A DNA stretch of 64,000 nt, taken from contig CM019825.1 in assembly GCA_009763385.1 (NCBI GenBank), positions 992,001 to 1,056,000 of the forward strand. Reading direction: 5' to 3'. The stretch is from Coix lacryma-jobi var. lacryma-jobi (lineage: Eukaryota > Streptophyta > Magnoliopsida > Poales > Poaceae). Made by a program: the position numbers and the translations under genes. Each line of letters begins with the position of its first letter. Position 1 is the first letter of the stretch. This document shows, one piece after another, positions 23,152 through 36,300 of this stretch. The notes under the pieces are model-generated. The model ran no database searches. It was not told the DNA's origin and saw only the letters and a list, made by a program, of their open reading frames with translations.

Positions 23152-24877
23152 TACAAACGTGGGTAAATAGTGATACATTGAAGGAAATCAATAGTTGAGC
23201 CGGCACGCTAGCACTCCACGGTCCTGCGGCGGCCATCGTGCTTGGACCGTGCGCAATCGTGACTCGTGACCCATGTCGGCCACCCACTAGCCGCATACCA
23301 CGGACGCCGGTGCGCAATGCAGTTCGTTGCAACACTGTGTCGGACTGCTGAGTGCTGTCGGGCAGGCCACCACAATTGCCACCTCTCTACTCGGGCGCCG
23401 CACCGTGTAGAGCGCTGTCTGAAAATAAGGAAGACGAAGGCGAAGTTGTCTTGGGCTGAGATGGGTCGAGTGCTGTGCTTACCGGGCGTGGATTTTGGAG
23501 CCTCACGGTTAGATGAAAAATGGACGCAGGCGATCTCATTCCGGTCAGCAGGCAGACAACAGTCGCGGACCACGAGAGAGTGGAGACGGCCTGTCCAGGT
23601 AGGCAGCAGCAGCCGCGGCTCAGTGCCTGGCTGGTTGAGCTCAGTGGCCAATGCGCGGTGCTCCTGCAGGCTACGTGCTTGCGCTGAACGGTCCCTTCTA
23701 TCTTAAATGTGAGTTGCTATCGACCTTGGCTACTTCTGAATTGATTTACGAGCTCAAACAAGCGCTTGGTCAATTGCATGTTTCTTGCACCTATCCCCTA
23801 TGACAGTATTTACACTAAGTCAGAAGTAGTAAGTCTAACGCTCGAGCGCCGTCGTCCGTCCGTCCGCGCGCCCACGCTACCGACCAACTGCCGCCCCAAG
23901 AGGGGCCGAGCTCCTCCCTCGGCGCCGCCATTCGTCTGCGCCGCCCCGACTGCCGCCCCAAGAGGCGACCAACCTCCTCCCACGACGGCGCACGGATTCG
24001 CGGTCGTCCGCCCCCACCGACCGAGCTACCGCATTGTTACTTGCTGCCCAGCACCAGTTGCCGCCCTTCGCTGCCGCATATGGCCCTTCGCCACAAAGAG
24101 AGTTTCATGTGTTGGGTAACTCTTAAGCGTTAATGTGTATCTATCTCTTTTTTAGATATAAACGGTAAAAATAAGAGTTCACACAACACAGTGAAGGGTC
24201 TGTTTTTAGACGCCATATGGTTGGGGTAGTTTGCAAAATATGCTTAACTATTCCACTGAAATTAAATAAATTTGACGATTTCACTTCTATATTTAATTGA
24301 CAGAATGATTTGCGCTTTAAAATAAACGATGGATCAAAGGAAATAATATGTGCAAAATATGCTAATTTTTTACTTATTTAAAAATTCAGGGTATTCAACT
24401 CCAAATAGAAAAATGTTGACAGTATATTCGATGGATTTTGAGTTACTTCATCATTGCTAAAACTTTTAGATTCCTCTACCTCGCATGGTCTGAGGATTCT
24501 TGCTTTGAATATTGTTTGTTCATTACTACAAGCTTTGTGGCTCTGTTATCGAACATCTTTTGAACATGAGATGGTACATGATACTAAAGCATAAATGATG
24601 GATGTAACTCTGATGGTCCCGCGCATGCAGATAGCTAGCTTATAGAAGCTGTGGAATGTTTGACAACTTCATGTCTCCTTTAAAATATTTTGCTATATGT
24701 CCTCTTAAGTGTATTAGAAAAGGATTATAAATGTGCATAGATGATCGAGTTACGTTGCATTGTACATGAATTCAAAGATGGCTTGAATATATAAATGATC
24801 ATATAATGACAATCAATGGTAAGTTGGTAACATAATCATTTGCACGATGAGCACAATACTATACACGACGTGCCAAA
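23152..24877. other. Two GC-rich blocks in AT-rich DNA, no recognised gene
   Basis: Blocks at about 23190-23700 and 23840-24080 are GC-rich, with overlapping open frames on both strands; the rest is AT-rich. None of the frames resembles a known family. The blocks could be captured 5' exon pieces belonging to the minus-oriented Helitron. Confidence 0.35.
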
Positions 24878-24922
24878 TCTCTATACTAAAAAGAGAAAAC
24901 TAGAATCATCAACACCGCTTTG

Positions 24923-26112
24923 TGTCGGGGAACCACAAAAGGGGTACCCCCAATCAACGCAAAACAAATAGGAGACCTAACTAGTCTAACCCCCCTAAAA
25001 AACCAACCCCTCGAGGCCTGCAACGCCGGCCCATCGCCCGGAAGCCCGGGCCCGCCAAAGCCTTACTAACCGTCTCATGGTAGCCTGCCTCTCGAGCCCC
25101 GACGCATAGTCCTCGAGCCCACTCCAGCCGTACACCGTTCTTCGAGACCCCACGTGGGAACCTCAAGCCTCTCTAACGCGGTGACCTATCCCTCGAGACA
25201 TGTCACGCCTCCCTCGAGCGGCACCGGACATCGGATACCAATCCCACACTACGCATTTAATGCGTTCACCTACTCCGATCACATCTTCTGGTACGCGACG
25301 TGTGCCACAGTGAACCGGAGCCGGAGTCAAAACTCGTTTTTACCGCAAGCATGGGCAAAAAGGCACAAGTACAGCACTGTTCGGCCATACCCTGCACTGT
25401 TGTGCCCTTGAGCCACGTCTCGAGGCCTGGATACCCACTGCACAACCGGGTTTCCCGGGACTTGCCCATACCTGCGGGGACTCGAGCCCCCCGTAGGCGC
25501 CGCCTCGAGGCCGGCCCTGCGCCCTTCGAGCCCTGACTGCTTTCATGCTATTGGAGAACAGGTACCCCAAGACCCGGAGAGACCCTGCCACGTCTTGTAC
25601 GAGCCGGGAATGGGCGCTGTACGGCCTCCATGTCGCCATGCCTCCACGTCCACGCACGGGATGGAAGCCACGCTCCAAGGACGCCTCAAACAGCAACCTC
25701 CACGACGGCACCAGTGATCTCGACAAGACATAGTTCCTACCCTCCGCCGTATTGGGCGCCGTACACCCAGACTCTTGTATCACCCCTATGTAACTCTGGC
25801 CTCCTCTTGCTCTATAAAAGAGGACGCCAGGGCCCTTCACGCACACGACACGACATAGACTTAGGCGACACGGATCCACACAACACACGGACACTTGAGT
25901 CCAGGCTCTTGTCCGCGCTCGCTGAGCTTGTATTGCCCCTGTACAAGCACTTAGGTGCAAGTAATACAAGAACATCCTCCCCCCGCTGGACGTAGGGCCT
26001 TCTTTGCCCGAACTAGGATAAATCCTTATGTCATCTTGCATCACCATCTAGGAAGAGAGCACGCGATCATATTACTAGTTGGTGTCATACCCCCGGGGTT
26101 GAAACACCGACA
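24923..26112 (+). repeat. 5' LTR of the Gypsy element
   Basis: The repeat is 1190 bp long, starts TGTCGGGGAACC and ends GAAACACCGACA. A TATA box (TATAAAA, about 25812-25818) would drive the element's transcript. It differs from the 3' LTR at roughly thirty positions counted by eye, mostly transitions. Confidence 0.95.
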
Positions 26113-26133
26113 GTTGGCGCGCCAGGTAGGGGC
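26113..26133 (+). promoter_or_regulatory. Primer-binding site of the Gypsy element
   Basis: TTGGCGCGCCAGGTAGGGG directly follows the 5' LTR, where a host tRNA 3' end would anneal to prime minus-strand DNA synthesis. The tRNA species was not determined. Confidence 0.6.
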
Positions 26134-26170
26134 CTTCGCGTGTCCGAGTCGATTTCTCGTTGTTTTCTGG

Positions 26171-28756
26171 ATGGCTTCTTCCACTCCTTCGTTCTCTGCT
26201 GGTGCTATCGTCTGGTTCGGGAGCCTCGAGTTCCTGGCCACCGGCAACGGCAACGAGCTGACCCTGCTCTCCACGGAGAGCCCGAGCGGAGGGCGTGTTA
26301 CGCCACCCCGCGCAGGGGGTGCGGTGCGTCGCCCGCACCACCACGCGTCGCCGCCTCGTGAGCGGCGCCGTCGTCACCATCGACGCCAGGCACAGGCGGT
26401 GCCCGTGGCGTACACCCACTTCCCCGCGGCCGGCGCAGAGTCCCCGAGGAGAAACCTGCCCGGCGCGCGGCTGGAGACTTCGAGGGCGCGCGCGCACTCT
26501 CCCAGCGAGTTCGCGTTCGTCATGCGCACAGACCGGGAGCCTAGCCAGAGGCCCCCGAGCCGTGCTTCGTCGACACCACCCGATTCCCTCCCGCACGGGA
26601 TGCACCGCGCTCGACGCGAGCGGTTCCCATTCGGCCTCAACAACTCCGCAGCTGTCTACGCCCACCACCTCGACGAACGTCGTCGGAACCAGGCGGCGGC
26701 AGAACAGGAGGAACGTCCGAGCGTGCTCCTACGAGCCACCACCGACCTGGAGATCGTCTACCCCGCGCACGCCGACCGCGGCTTCTCACGAGTCGTCGAG
26801 CCACCATCGAAGAGTGGTACCGCGAGCTGCAGTCCCGGCACGAACCAGGGCGGCGCGACATCAACAGCTCGGACTCCGACGAGTACGACTACCACGACCT
26901 TGACCTCTGGGATCCCACCAGGGAGTGCTTCCAGCTCGAGGGGGTCGTGGACGATGCCGAGGACGACGGTGACGACGACGGCAGGCCAGCGCTCAACCTC
27001 GAAAACACCAACGACGTGGCTGCGGCGGGCGGGCCACAGGTTTGGAGGAGGAACGAACCCCTGGCACCGGATGTGCCACCTCAGCACAACGACGGCTGGG
27101 CAGCGCAGCTCGCACAACTGCGGGAGGCGATCACCAAGGCTGAGGAGGACCGACAACGCCTGTTGCAGCTCGAGCAAACTCTCATGCAGGAACATGCCCA
27201 GCCTCGAGGCGCCGACGCTCGTGGCCGTGCTCGAGAGGCCCACCGGCAGATCCTCGAATACGGGGCACCAGCACCCCCTGAGGTACGCTTCCCGCGAGCC
27301 GGGCAGAACGTGGTGGCGGCCGCGATGCTGCTCCGCGATCTACCCGCCATCTCCAACCCTGACGCCAGGCGCATGCTCGGGGAGATGAAGAACCTCCTCG
27401 AGACAGCTGCTCTGCAACAGGCCGAGAGCTCAGCCTCACGCCAGCGTGGAGCGGCCTCGGGGAAGCCAGCAGACACGCCCCGCAACGAGCGTGAGACGTC
27501 CGTCCACCAGCCGGACGCCTCTCGAGCCAGGCCAGTCCAGGAGTGGATCGTCGACAATCGCCCGCCTCGAGACCCCAATGACACCCGCAACAACATCAAC
27601 CGTCGGCGCAAGGACAAAGGGGCCGAGGAGCGTGGCTATAGTGCCCATCGAGGGGGGCGCTACGACAGTGACGAGGACCGGCAAACCCTCGAGCCCCCGG
27701 GCCCCAGGGTCTTCAGCCGGGCCATTCGCAGCTCAACCCTCCCCGACCGCTTTCGACCACCGGCCAACATCGTGAAGTATGACAGGGGGGTCGAGCCCAA
27801 GCTATGGCTCTCCGACTTCCGCCTGGGCTGCCAACTGGGCGGGGCGAAGAGCGACGACTGCGTGATCATACGACAGCTCCCACTCTACCTCTCGGACACC
27901 GCCCGTCGGTGGCTCGAGGGGCTCCCGCTGGATCAGATCCACAACTGGGCCGACCTAGTCAGGGTCTTCGATGGGAATTTCAAGGGGACTTGCATGCGCC
28001 CAGGCAACCCCTGGGATCTACGACGTTGCAGGCAGACAGCAGACGAGCCCCTCCGCGACTTCGCTCGGCGATTCTCGAAGCAGCGCCTCGAGCTCCCCCA
28101 CGTGCCTGATGAGGATGTCATCTCAGCATTCCTCGCGGGCACGACGTGCCAAGAGCTAGTCCACGAGCTAGGGCGCTACCGTCCCAGGACGGTCGAGGAT
28201 CTGATGGATCGTGTCACCAGCTTTGCCTCAGGCGACGAGGCAGTGGGGGCCTTATTTGGCCGCTCCACGGACAAAGGCAAGGCGGCGGCCACGCCGGAGG
28301 GCTTGAGCAAGGGCAGCAACGTCAAGAACCGCAACAACAACAACAACAACAAGAAGAACAAAGGCAAAGGTCAGAAGGCGAAGCGCAACGCTGATGACGA
28401 CGAAGAAGAAGAAGTGCTCGTGGGCGCCCTCGAGCATAAGAAGCCTCGAGGACCCCCTGACGGGGCTGTCTTCAACAAAATGCTCGAGGATCCCTGCCCT
28501 TATCATAAGGGTCCCACGATTCACAAGTTGAAGGACTGCCGAATGATGAAGGGTTTCTACTCCAAGCTCAGCGACAAGAAGGAAGACGCGCCTAAAGGCA
28601 AGGACAACAATCAACGCGACGAAGGGGACGCAGACGGCAACTTCCCCCCGGTGCGCGACTGCTACATGATCTACGGGGGCCCAACCGTCGGGCTCTCGGC
28701 TCGAGAGAGAAAGAAGGAGCGCCGGGAGGTCTTTGCACTCTGCCACGACGCCCCCC
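26171..28756 (+). pseudogene. Gypsy gag, frameshifted and cut by the copia insertion
   Basis: The reading starts at ATG 26171 (MASSTPSFSAGAIVWFGSLE). It runs in one frame to about 26810 and then continues in another frame (RELQSRHEPGRRD onward), so an indel separates them. The central capsid-like gag domain is clear: RRWLEGLPLDQIHNWADLVR, FARRFSKQRLELP, FLAGT and VEDLMDRVTSFASGDEA. A Lys/Asn-rich linker and a cysteine/histidine-poor tail follow up to codon-level interruption by the copia LTR at 28757. The protein would assemble the virus-like particle in the cytoplasm. The copia TSD (CCCCC) lies within codons of this gene. Confidence 0.85.
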
Positions 28757-29098
28757 TGAAAGTGCATTCGCCCCCAATGTGGGTTTTGGCTAATTAATGA
28801 CAATCAAATTAGGGACTAACCAGTTTATAAAAGCATGTATGCAGGTGTTAGTCCTTTGAAAGATTTGAAACGTTGAAATCTCGTGAACAAAGCACGTAGG
28901 ATATTTTTGGACATAAAGATGCCTAGCTCAAGTGGTAGTTTAAAATTTCAATTTTAAACTTGAGTTATAGGTAAGCCGGACTATGAAGAGGGTCACAAAG
29001 TAAGTTGGCTAGATGTGGAGAAAAGTGCTCAAATCGACTAACCTTAGTTCGCTTGAGAGACACCGCACAATCACGAACACGTAGAGGGTAATTTCATA

Positions 29099-29892
29099 TG
29101 GTCGGTGGTACCGACCATGGGTGGTCGGTGGTACCGACCACGGCTTCTCTGCGCAGCGCTCTAACACCCTCTCTGTGTTGGTCAAAAAATGACCTGGCGG
29201 TAGTACCGCCATAACCTCGGTACTACCGCCCGCGGTGGTACTGACGCAAGGTCGGTAGTAACCTGGTTTTGCAACCCTCTCTGGATAGAGTTGTTTTTGA
29301 CCTAGCGGTGGTACCGCCATTACCTCGGTAGTACCGCCCCCGGTGCTACCGACGCAAGGCCGATGGTAACCAAGTTTGCAGAGCTCCCTGTGTAGAATTG
29401 AAAAAGGCCTGGCGGTGGTACCGCCATAACCTCCGTACCACCGGGATCGGAGGTACCGACGGAGGTCGGTGGTAACTTTGCTTTGCGAGGCTCTCTCTGT
29501 TGTGTTGAATATGACTTGGCGGTGGTACCGCCATAACCTCGGTACCACCGGCCTCGGAAGCACCGACCCAGGTTCGGTGGTTGAAAGTTTTTCAGGGCTC
29601 TCTGGACTTACTAGCCTTTGACTTGGCGGTGGTACCGCCATTACCTCGGTACCACCGACCTCGGAGGTACCGACCCTCGGGCGGTAGTTTCCGAGGGACC
29701 GAGTCCCTAACTGAGTTGCTCTCTGTTCGAGCTTGTTTTGGCCTGGCGGTGGTACCGCCATAACCTCGGTACCACCGGCCTCGGTGGTTCCGACCTTGGC
29801 CCGGTGCTTGTCAGTTTGACCAGATCTGGGTGTATGCGACCGTTGTGACATGGTCGGTGGTACCGACCATGGGTGGTCGGTGGTACCGACCA
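29099..29892. repeat. Hairpin-forming tandem repeat array in U3 of the copia LTR
   Basis: Six units start at about 29196, 29304, 29411, 29518, 29625 and 29745, giving a period of 107-108 bp except the last (120). Each carries GGCGGTGGTACCGCC or a variant, which can form a hairpin with 6-base arms, followed by CCTCGGTACCACCG and a further GGTACC-type word. The array is bracketed on both sides by a doubled TGGTCGGTGGTACCGACCA (29099 and 29122; 29851 and 29874). It ends about 20 bases before the TATA box, so it has the position of an enhancer. The same array is in the 3' LTR (40468-41261). Confidence 0.9.
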
Positions 29893-29910
29893 GCCTCGGG
29901 ACTGGGGGAG

Positions 29911-29919
29911 TATAAATAC
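29911..29919 (+). promoter_or_regulatory. TATA box of the copia LTR promoter
   Basis: TATAAATAC follows the hairpin array and precedes a CT-rich stretch, as expected of a plant core promoter driving the element's genomic RNA. Confidence 0.7.
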
Positions 29920-30802
29920 ATCCCCTCTTCACTTTTCACACACACCCACTGATTCCACTTACTCATTGCACACCTAACGCAAGACAAACACTCTCCAAGC
30001 ATTGACTCACCCCTCTCTCTCCCCCTTTGCTCCTAGATTCATTCCCTAGCGAGATTTGAGCTAGGGAAGTGAGATTCGAGAGTGCGAAGCATCAATCTTC
30101 GACTTGAGCACTTGGTTTCCATCTTGCCGGCTTGTTTTGTGTCTTTTACTCTTGAGCTCTTTGAGCTCTAGCCGGTTAGGTGTTCTTCGTGGTAGCCCGT
30201 ATTGATTTACTTGTGAGGGCTCCCCGAAGCGTTTGTATTACCCTGAGATTTCTAGTAGAGATACTCTCGTAGCCTTTGTGGTTGCTTGAGTGAGGCGAGG
30301 AGGTGAAATAGACTCCGACCTTTGTGGTCACCTCAACAACGAGGAAGTAGGCACTCCTTAGTGGATTGGCCGAACCTCGGGATAAATCTTGTGTCCCGTG
30401 TGCTTGTTGTTGTTGTCCCTATTTTCTCTACTTCTCTTGTTATTGTGTTCTTCGTGTTCTTCCTATCCCTATCTCGTTCTTAGGTTGGGAAGGCTCGATC
30501 TACATCAAGGGGAGCAACCAAGGTTTGGTGAGAGTAGTTTTACCATAAATCATTCTTAGGAAAGTTGGCTAGAAACTTGTTTTATATTCATTGCTTACAT
30601 TCATCGGATTTGTAGTTTCTTTTAGAATCCCGGTTGTGCCGTTTGTTTGTGTTGGTAGTACCGGTGTTTCACACCTGGTAGTACCTACCCAAACAAACCG
30701 GCCTCTCCGGTTGCTATCTAACTACATCTTATAGTTTGTGAAGTTTCAGATAGTCAAAAATCACCTATTCACCCCCCTCTAGGCTGATTCGGTCCTTTCA
30801 AT

Positions 30803-30814
30803 TGGTATCGGAGC
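30803..30814 (+). promoter_or_regulatory. Primer-binding site of the copia element
   Basis: TGGTATCGGAGC lies two bases after the 5' LTR. It differs by one base from TGGTATCAGAGC, the usual complement of the plant initiator methionine tRNA. Confidence 0.85.
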
Positions 30815-30854
30815 CTAACCCTTGTGTTAGCGCTTCACCGCGTAAGGGAGAATC

Positions 30855-33335
30855 ATGTCTACCATAAGTCAAGAACAGCTTAATGAGATTGTCAAGCAGG
30901 TTACTGCTCAGGTAATTCAAGATCAAGCAAAGAAGCATGAAGATGAGATGAAGAGGATGAAAGATGAAATGGAGAGTTTGAGGCGAGCTTTGGAAAGCAA
31001 AGCCGAAGCAGCCGGAAGCAGTGGAAATCAGCCGCCCAAGGATGACAAGAAGAAGGAGGATGGAGAGAAAGGCAAGAGAGACACCAAGTTCACAAGAGTG
31101 GCATATGACTATAGCCAAATGGGCAAAGTCATTCAACTGCCTAACGTCAATCTAGGCAAGCCACCTGCCTTTGATGGAATCAACTACAATGATTGGGCAC
31201 ACAAGATGAAGCTACACCTTCTTGCCGCAAGAGTTTGGGAGATTGTTGACAATGGACCAAGTCACGTTGAAGGTCAAGAGTTCACCGACAATGATGTGTT
31301 TGAGTTTCAACAAAATGTTCAAGCCGCATCATTGATTCTATCATGCCTAAAGCCTGAAGAAAGCAACAAGGTACATGGAATGGAGAATGCCAAGAAGATT
31401 TGGGATACCCTTAGGATATCATATGAGGGTGATGCGAGTGTGAGGAAGTGCAACATAGAGCTTCTTCATGGAAAGATTGAGAACTTTGCAATCAAGAAAA
31501 ATGAGACCACTCAACAAATGTTTGATAGATTCATGACATTGGTCAATCAGATTAGAGCTCTCGGTGACACAAAGTGGGATGACTACTCAGCTGGAAGAAA
31601 GCTATTAAGAGCATATAGAAAGAGGAACAAGAACCTTGCATCAATCATCATGGAGAGACCTAACTAAGAGAGCATGGGACCTCATGAGATGCTTGCCAAG
31701 ATAAAGCATCATGAAGTCTTGGATGATGAAGATATAGAAGATCAAGAGGCAAGTCACAAGAAGATGGTAGCACTCAAGGCTAATCAAGAAGAAGGAAGCA
31801 AGGCTCGAGATGACTCTTCAAGCGAAGGAAGTGAAGACTCCGATGATGAGTTGGCCCTTATTGTGAAGAACTTTAGAAGATTCATGAGAAAGAAGATGCA
31901 CAAGAAGGGCAAAGGTGGTTACTTCAAGAAGTCAAAGAAGAGGAATTGCTATGAGTGTGGAGCGGATGATCATTTCATTGCCAATTGTCCACAAAAGAAG
32001 AACAAGAACAAGTATAGCAAGAGTGATGACAAGAAGCATAGAAGAAGAAGAGGTGGTGAAGCTCATCTTGGTGAGGAGTGGTTCTCGGAAGATGACTCAA
32101 GTGATGAAGAGAAGAGCAAGAGCAAGGATAAGGAGAAGGGAGCGGCCAACATCGCCATACACAAGACCTCTTCTCCAAGCCTCTTCTCCAACATGGCTAC
32201 ATCGACAACTTCGTCACGCTTGTTCGAGAACCTCTCCGACGACGAGGATGACTTCACTCATTCTTGCTTCATGGCTAAGAATGAGAAGGTATCACCTAAC
32301 TCTCCTACTTATTCTAGCAATGAATATAGTGATGATGAATTGGATGAATTTGAGCTTAGCATAATTAGAAAGTTTGGAAAGAAAGGTGGAGCTAAAATCA
32401 TAAAATTGCTCACTAAATTAGAGAGTCGGAATGAGAGTCTTGCAATGCAAGGGGACTTGATCTCTCAAGAGAGAGAAAAGAACCGTGCATTGGAAGCCTC
32501 TCTTGCCGAGGAAAAGTTGAAGGTTGAGAAATTGACCGTGGAACTATCTTTAGCCAATGATTCCAACAAGAAGTTGGCTAAGGAGTGTTCCATGAGCAAT
32601 GACTCAATTGCAAGCCTAAAGAATGAGGTTAGCATGGTTCAAGAGAGCCTCACAAGCTCTCAAAATAAGTATCAAACTCTTGAACTAAGCTACAACACTC
32701 TTTAGAGTAGTACCTCTTCAACTACTCCTAAGGACTCTGACAACTCTAATGCCTCAACTAGTAATGGTTGCAAAAGATGCTATAAACATGATATAAATGC
32801 TTGTGCAACTAACCTTGTTGAGCTAGAGAAGAAAGACAAAGAAATTCATAGGTTGAACATGATCTTGAGGAATGGTTGCAAGTGTAAGGTGCAACAACCA
32901 AAAGATATCCTCAAGACCGCAAGGCACCCATCCATCAAGGATGGAATTGGGTACAATAGGTATGGTGGTAAGGCCAACGGTAGAAAGATGGTCAATGGGG
33001 TACCTTTTGTTAACTTTAACAAAGGGGTTCCTCTCTTTGACCTAATGAACAAGGCCAACAAGGTTGCCAATCCAAAGACTCCACTTGCTAATGGTAAGAT
33101 CAACAAGGAGAAGCAAGTGGAGGCCCCCAAGCAACAAAAGCCCATATCAAGAAGCTATACATGTGATTATTTGTGTTGTTGGGGTGATGATGGCAAAATA
33201 GTGTCAAGTATGTTGGTGCCCTCAAGAAGAGGGAAATTATGAGAAATGTTTGGGTACCAAAAGCTTATGTGACTAACCCCCAAGGACCCAATCTCGTTTG
33301 GGTACCTAAATCTAGAACATAAACTTGTTTTGTAG
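30855..33335 (+). pseudogene. Copia gag, with stops and a frameshift
   Basis: The reading opens at ATG 30855 (MSTISQEQLNEIVKQ). It contains the copia gag core (KPPAFDGINYNDWAHKMKLH, WDTLRISYEGDASVR, MFDRFMTLVNQIRALG), a zinc knuckle CYECGADDHFIANC near 31950, and a long acidic and coiled-coil region (about 32420-32700). In-frame stops occur at 31665-31667 (TAA) and 32703-32705 (TAG), with a frame change near 33205. The large size with a coiled-coil extension fits SIRE/Maximus-like elements. The product would form the particle shell and bind the element RNA. Confidence 0.85.
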
Positions 33336-36300
33336 GAATATGCCTCCGGTGGATCAAGTTGGGTGTTGGATAGTGGATGCACCAATCATATGACCGGGGC
33401 AAAAGATATGTTCTCCTCCTTTCAACCAAGCAACGACTCATGCAACAATATTGTGTTTGGTGACAATGGTAAAGGAGAAGTGCTTGGTTTGGGTAAAATT
33501 GCTATCTCAACTGACAATTCCATATCTAATGTATTACTTGTGCATTCGTTGAGTTACAATTTGTTATCCGTTTCTCAACTTTGTGAAATGGGTTACGATT
33601 GTCTCTTTATGGATAAGGGTGTGACCGTCTCTAGAAGAAGGGATTCCTCTATTGCATTTAAAGGCGTATTGAAGGGAAAACTTTACTTAGTTGACTTCTC
33701 AACTAGTAAGGTAGAACCTACAACATGTCTAATGGCAAAATCTAGCATGGGTTGGCTTTGGCATCGCCGACTAGCTCATGTTGGGATGAGGAACTTGGCC
33801 CAACTTCAAAGAGAAGGGCACATCCTTGGACTAACCAATGTTTCTTTTGAGAAAGATAGGATTTGCAGTGCGTGCCAAGCCGGAAAGCAAGTAGGAGCAA
33901 AAGCATCCAATCAAGAACATTGTGTCGACCACAAGACCATTGGAGCTATTGCATATGGACCTCATCGGACCCGTTGCTTATCAAAGCATCGGCGGTAACA
34001 AATACGGTTTCGTTATTGTTGATGACTATTCTCGTTTCACTTAGGGTGTTCTTTTTAGCAGATAAAAGCGAAACGCAAGGTATCTTCAAGAAGTTTGCTA
34101 GAAGAGCACAAAATGAGTTCGACATCAAGATCAAGAAAGTGAGAAGCGACAACGGGACCGAGTTTAGGAACACCAACATAGAAGAGTATCTTGATGAAGA
34201 AGGGATCAAGCATGAGTTCTCCGTTCCATATACCCCACAACAAAATGGGGTTGTGGAAAGGAAGAATAGAACTCTTGTTGAAGCTGCAAGATCTATGTTG
34301 GATGAGTACAAGACTTCCCATGGATTTTGGGCGGAGGCAATGAACACGGCGTGTCATGCAATCAACCGCCTCTACCTTCACAAGCTAAAGGGGAAGACGC
34401 CATATGAGCTTCTAACCGGTAACAAACCAAAGGTGCATTACTTTTCGAGTTTTTGGCTGCAAGTGTTTCATACTTAACAAGAGGGCCAAAAGTTCAAAGT
34501 TTGCACCTAAGGTACACGAAGGCTTTCTACTTGGTTATGGTACTAACGAACATGGCTACCGTGTATTCAATAATGCCACCGGCACTATTGAGTTAACGGT
34601 AGACGTGACTTTTGATGAATCCGAACGGCTCTCAAAAGGAGCAAGTCAATGATGAGCTTGTAGGTAATGACGAGTCTCCATCCGAAGCTATCAAGAAGCT
34701 TGCAACCGGTGATGTGAGGCCCGTTGAAATACAAGATGATGAAGATGAACCATCACACACTCCACAAGATTCTCATATCCATCATGTGCATCCAAATGCG
34801 CATGATGAAGCTTCCTGCAACTCCGAATGGTGGTAGTGTGGGATGATGTTCAAGTGATACATCAAGTTGATGATCAAACACGAGCTCAACATGAAGTCCG
34901 ACAAGAAGATGGGAACATCAATACATATGATGAAGATGATGAAGATGGACCCATCCAACGAAGATCACTGTTGCCACACCCAAGAGTTCATCATACAGTT
35001 CAACGGGATCATCCCGTTGACAACATATTAGGGAGCATACGGCGTGGGGTAACGACACGTCTCGTTTAGCAAATTTTTGTGAACATTACTTGTTTGTCTC
35101 CTCTTTGGAACCTCTTAGGGTGGAAGAAGCACTTGACGATCCGGACTGGGTGATGGCTATGCAAGAAGAGCTGAACAACTTCACCAGGAATGAAGTCTGG
35201 TCCTTGGTGGAAAGGCCCAAGCAAAATGTGATAGGAACCAAATGGGTCTTCCGCAACAAGCAAGACGAGCATGGCGTGGTGACAAGGAACAAAGCACGGT
35301 TGGTGGCTCAAGGTTTCACTCAAATTGAAGGTTTGGATTTTGGGGAAACCTATGCACCTGTAGCTAGGCTTGAGTCAATTCGTATATTACTTGCCTTTGC
35401 TACTCACCATGATTTCAAGCTATACCAAATGGATGTGAAAAGTGCATTCCTCAACGGCCCCCTCTCCGAATTGGTCTATGTGGAGCAACCACCGGGTTTT
35501 GAGGACCCAAAGTTTCCCAACCACGTCTACAAGCTCGACAAGGCGCTCTATGGGCTTAAACAAGCCCCTAGAGCTTGGTATGATTGTCTTAAGGACTTCC
35601 TACTCAAAAAGGGTTTTGAGATAGGAAGGGCCGATGCTACTTTATTTACTCGCAAAGTTGATAATGATATCTTTGTGTGCCAAATATATGTCGATGACAT
35701 AATATTTGGTAGTACTAATGTTGTCTTTTGTGAGGAATTTAGTAGGATCATGACCAAAAGGTTCGAGATGTCCATGATGGGTGAGTTGAAGTACTTTCTT
35801 GGATTCCAAATCAAGCAACTCAAGGATGGCACGTTCATCAGTCAAACCAAGTATACAAGAGACATGCTAAAGAAGTTTGAGATGGACAAGGCCAAACCCA
35901 TCAAGACCCCTATGCCTACCAATGGACATCTTGATCTAAATGTGGATGGTAAGTCAGTGGACCAAAAGGTATATCGCTCTATGATCGGTTCATTACTTTA
36001 CCTTTGTGCATCTAGGCCCGATATTATGCTTAGTGTGTGCATGTGTGCAAGGTTTCAAGCTAATCCGAAAGAATGTCATATTATGGCCGTTAAGAGAATT
36101 TTTTGATACTTAGTGCACACTCCGAATCTTGGCTTGTGGTATCCCAAGGGCTCCACTTTCGATCTACTTGGCTATTCCGATTCGGACTATGCCGGTTGCA
36201 AGGTAGACCGAAAGAGCACTACCGGGACTTGCCAATTTATTGGGAGGTCTTTGGTGTCATGGAGTTCTAAGAAACAAAATAGTGTTGCCCTATCCACCGC

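Larger units (their letters stand above)
28757..30800 (+). repeat. 5' LTR of the Copia element
   Basis: The repeat is 2044 bp long, starts TGAAAGTGCATTCG and ends CGGTCCTTTCA. The upstream third contains the hairpin repeat array (29099-29892). A TATA box (TATAAATAC, 29911-29919) follows directly. Confidence 0.95.

Noticed and set aside
23208..23706. Overlapping open frames of about 147 codons on both strands
   Set aside because: The GC-rich composition explains the open frames; no domain, start context or splice sites support them.
26295..28394. Additional open frames overlapping Gypsy gag on both strands
   Set aside because: They are shadows of the gag reading in high-GC sequence; only the gag frames show domain motifs.
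29196..29760. Regularly spaced repeats reminiscent of a CRISPR array
   Set aside because: The units are long, lie inside LTRs of a plant retrotransposon and have related rather than unique spacers; the genome is eukaryotic.
29009..29932. 307-codon open frame antisense across the copia LTR, also at 40378-41301
   Set aside because: It is the reverse of the hairpin repeat array, whose GC-rich composition lacks stops. It has no promoter or splice context and is present in both LTRs only because they are copies.
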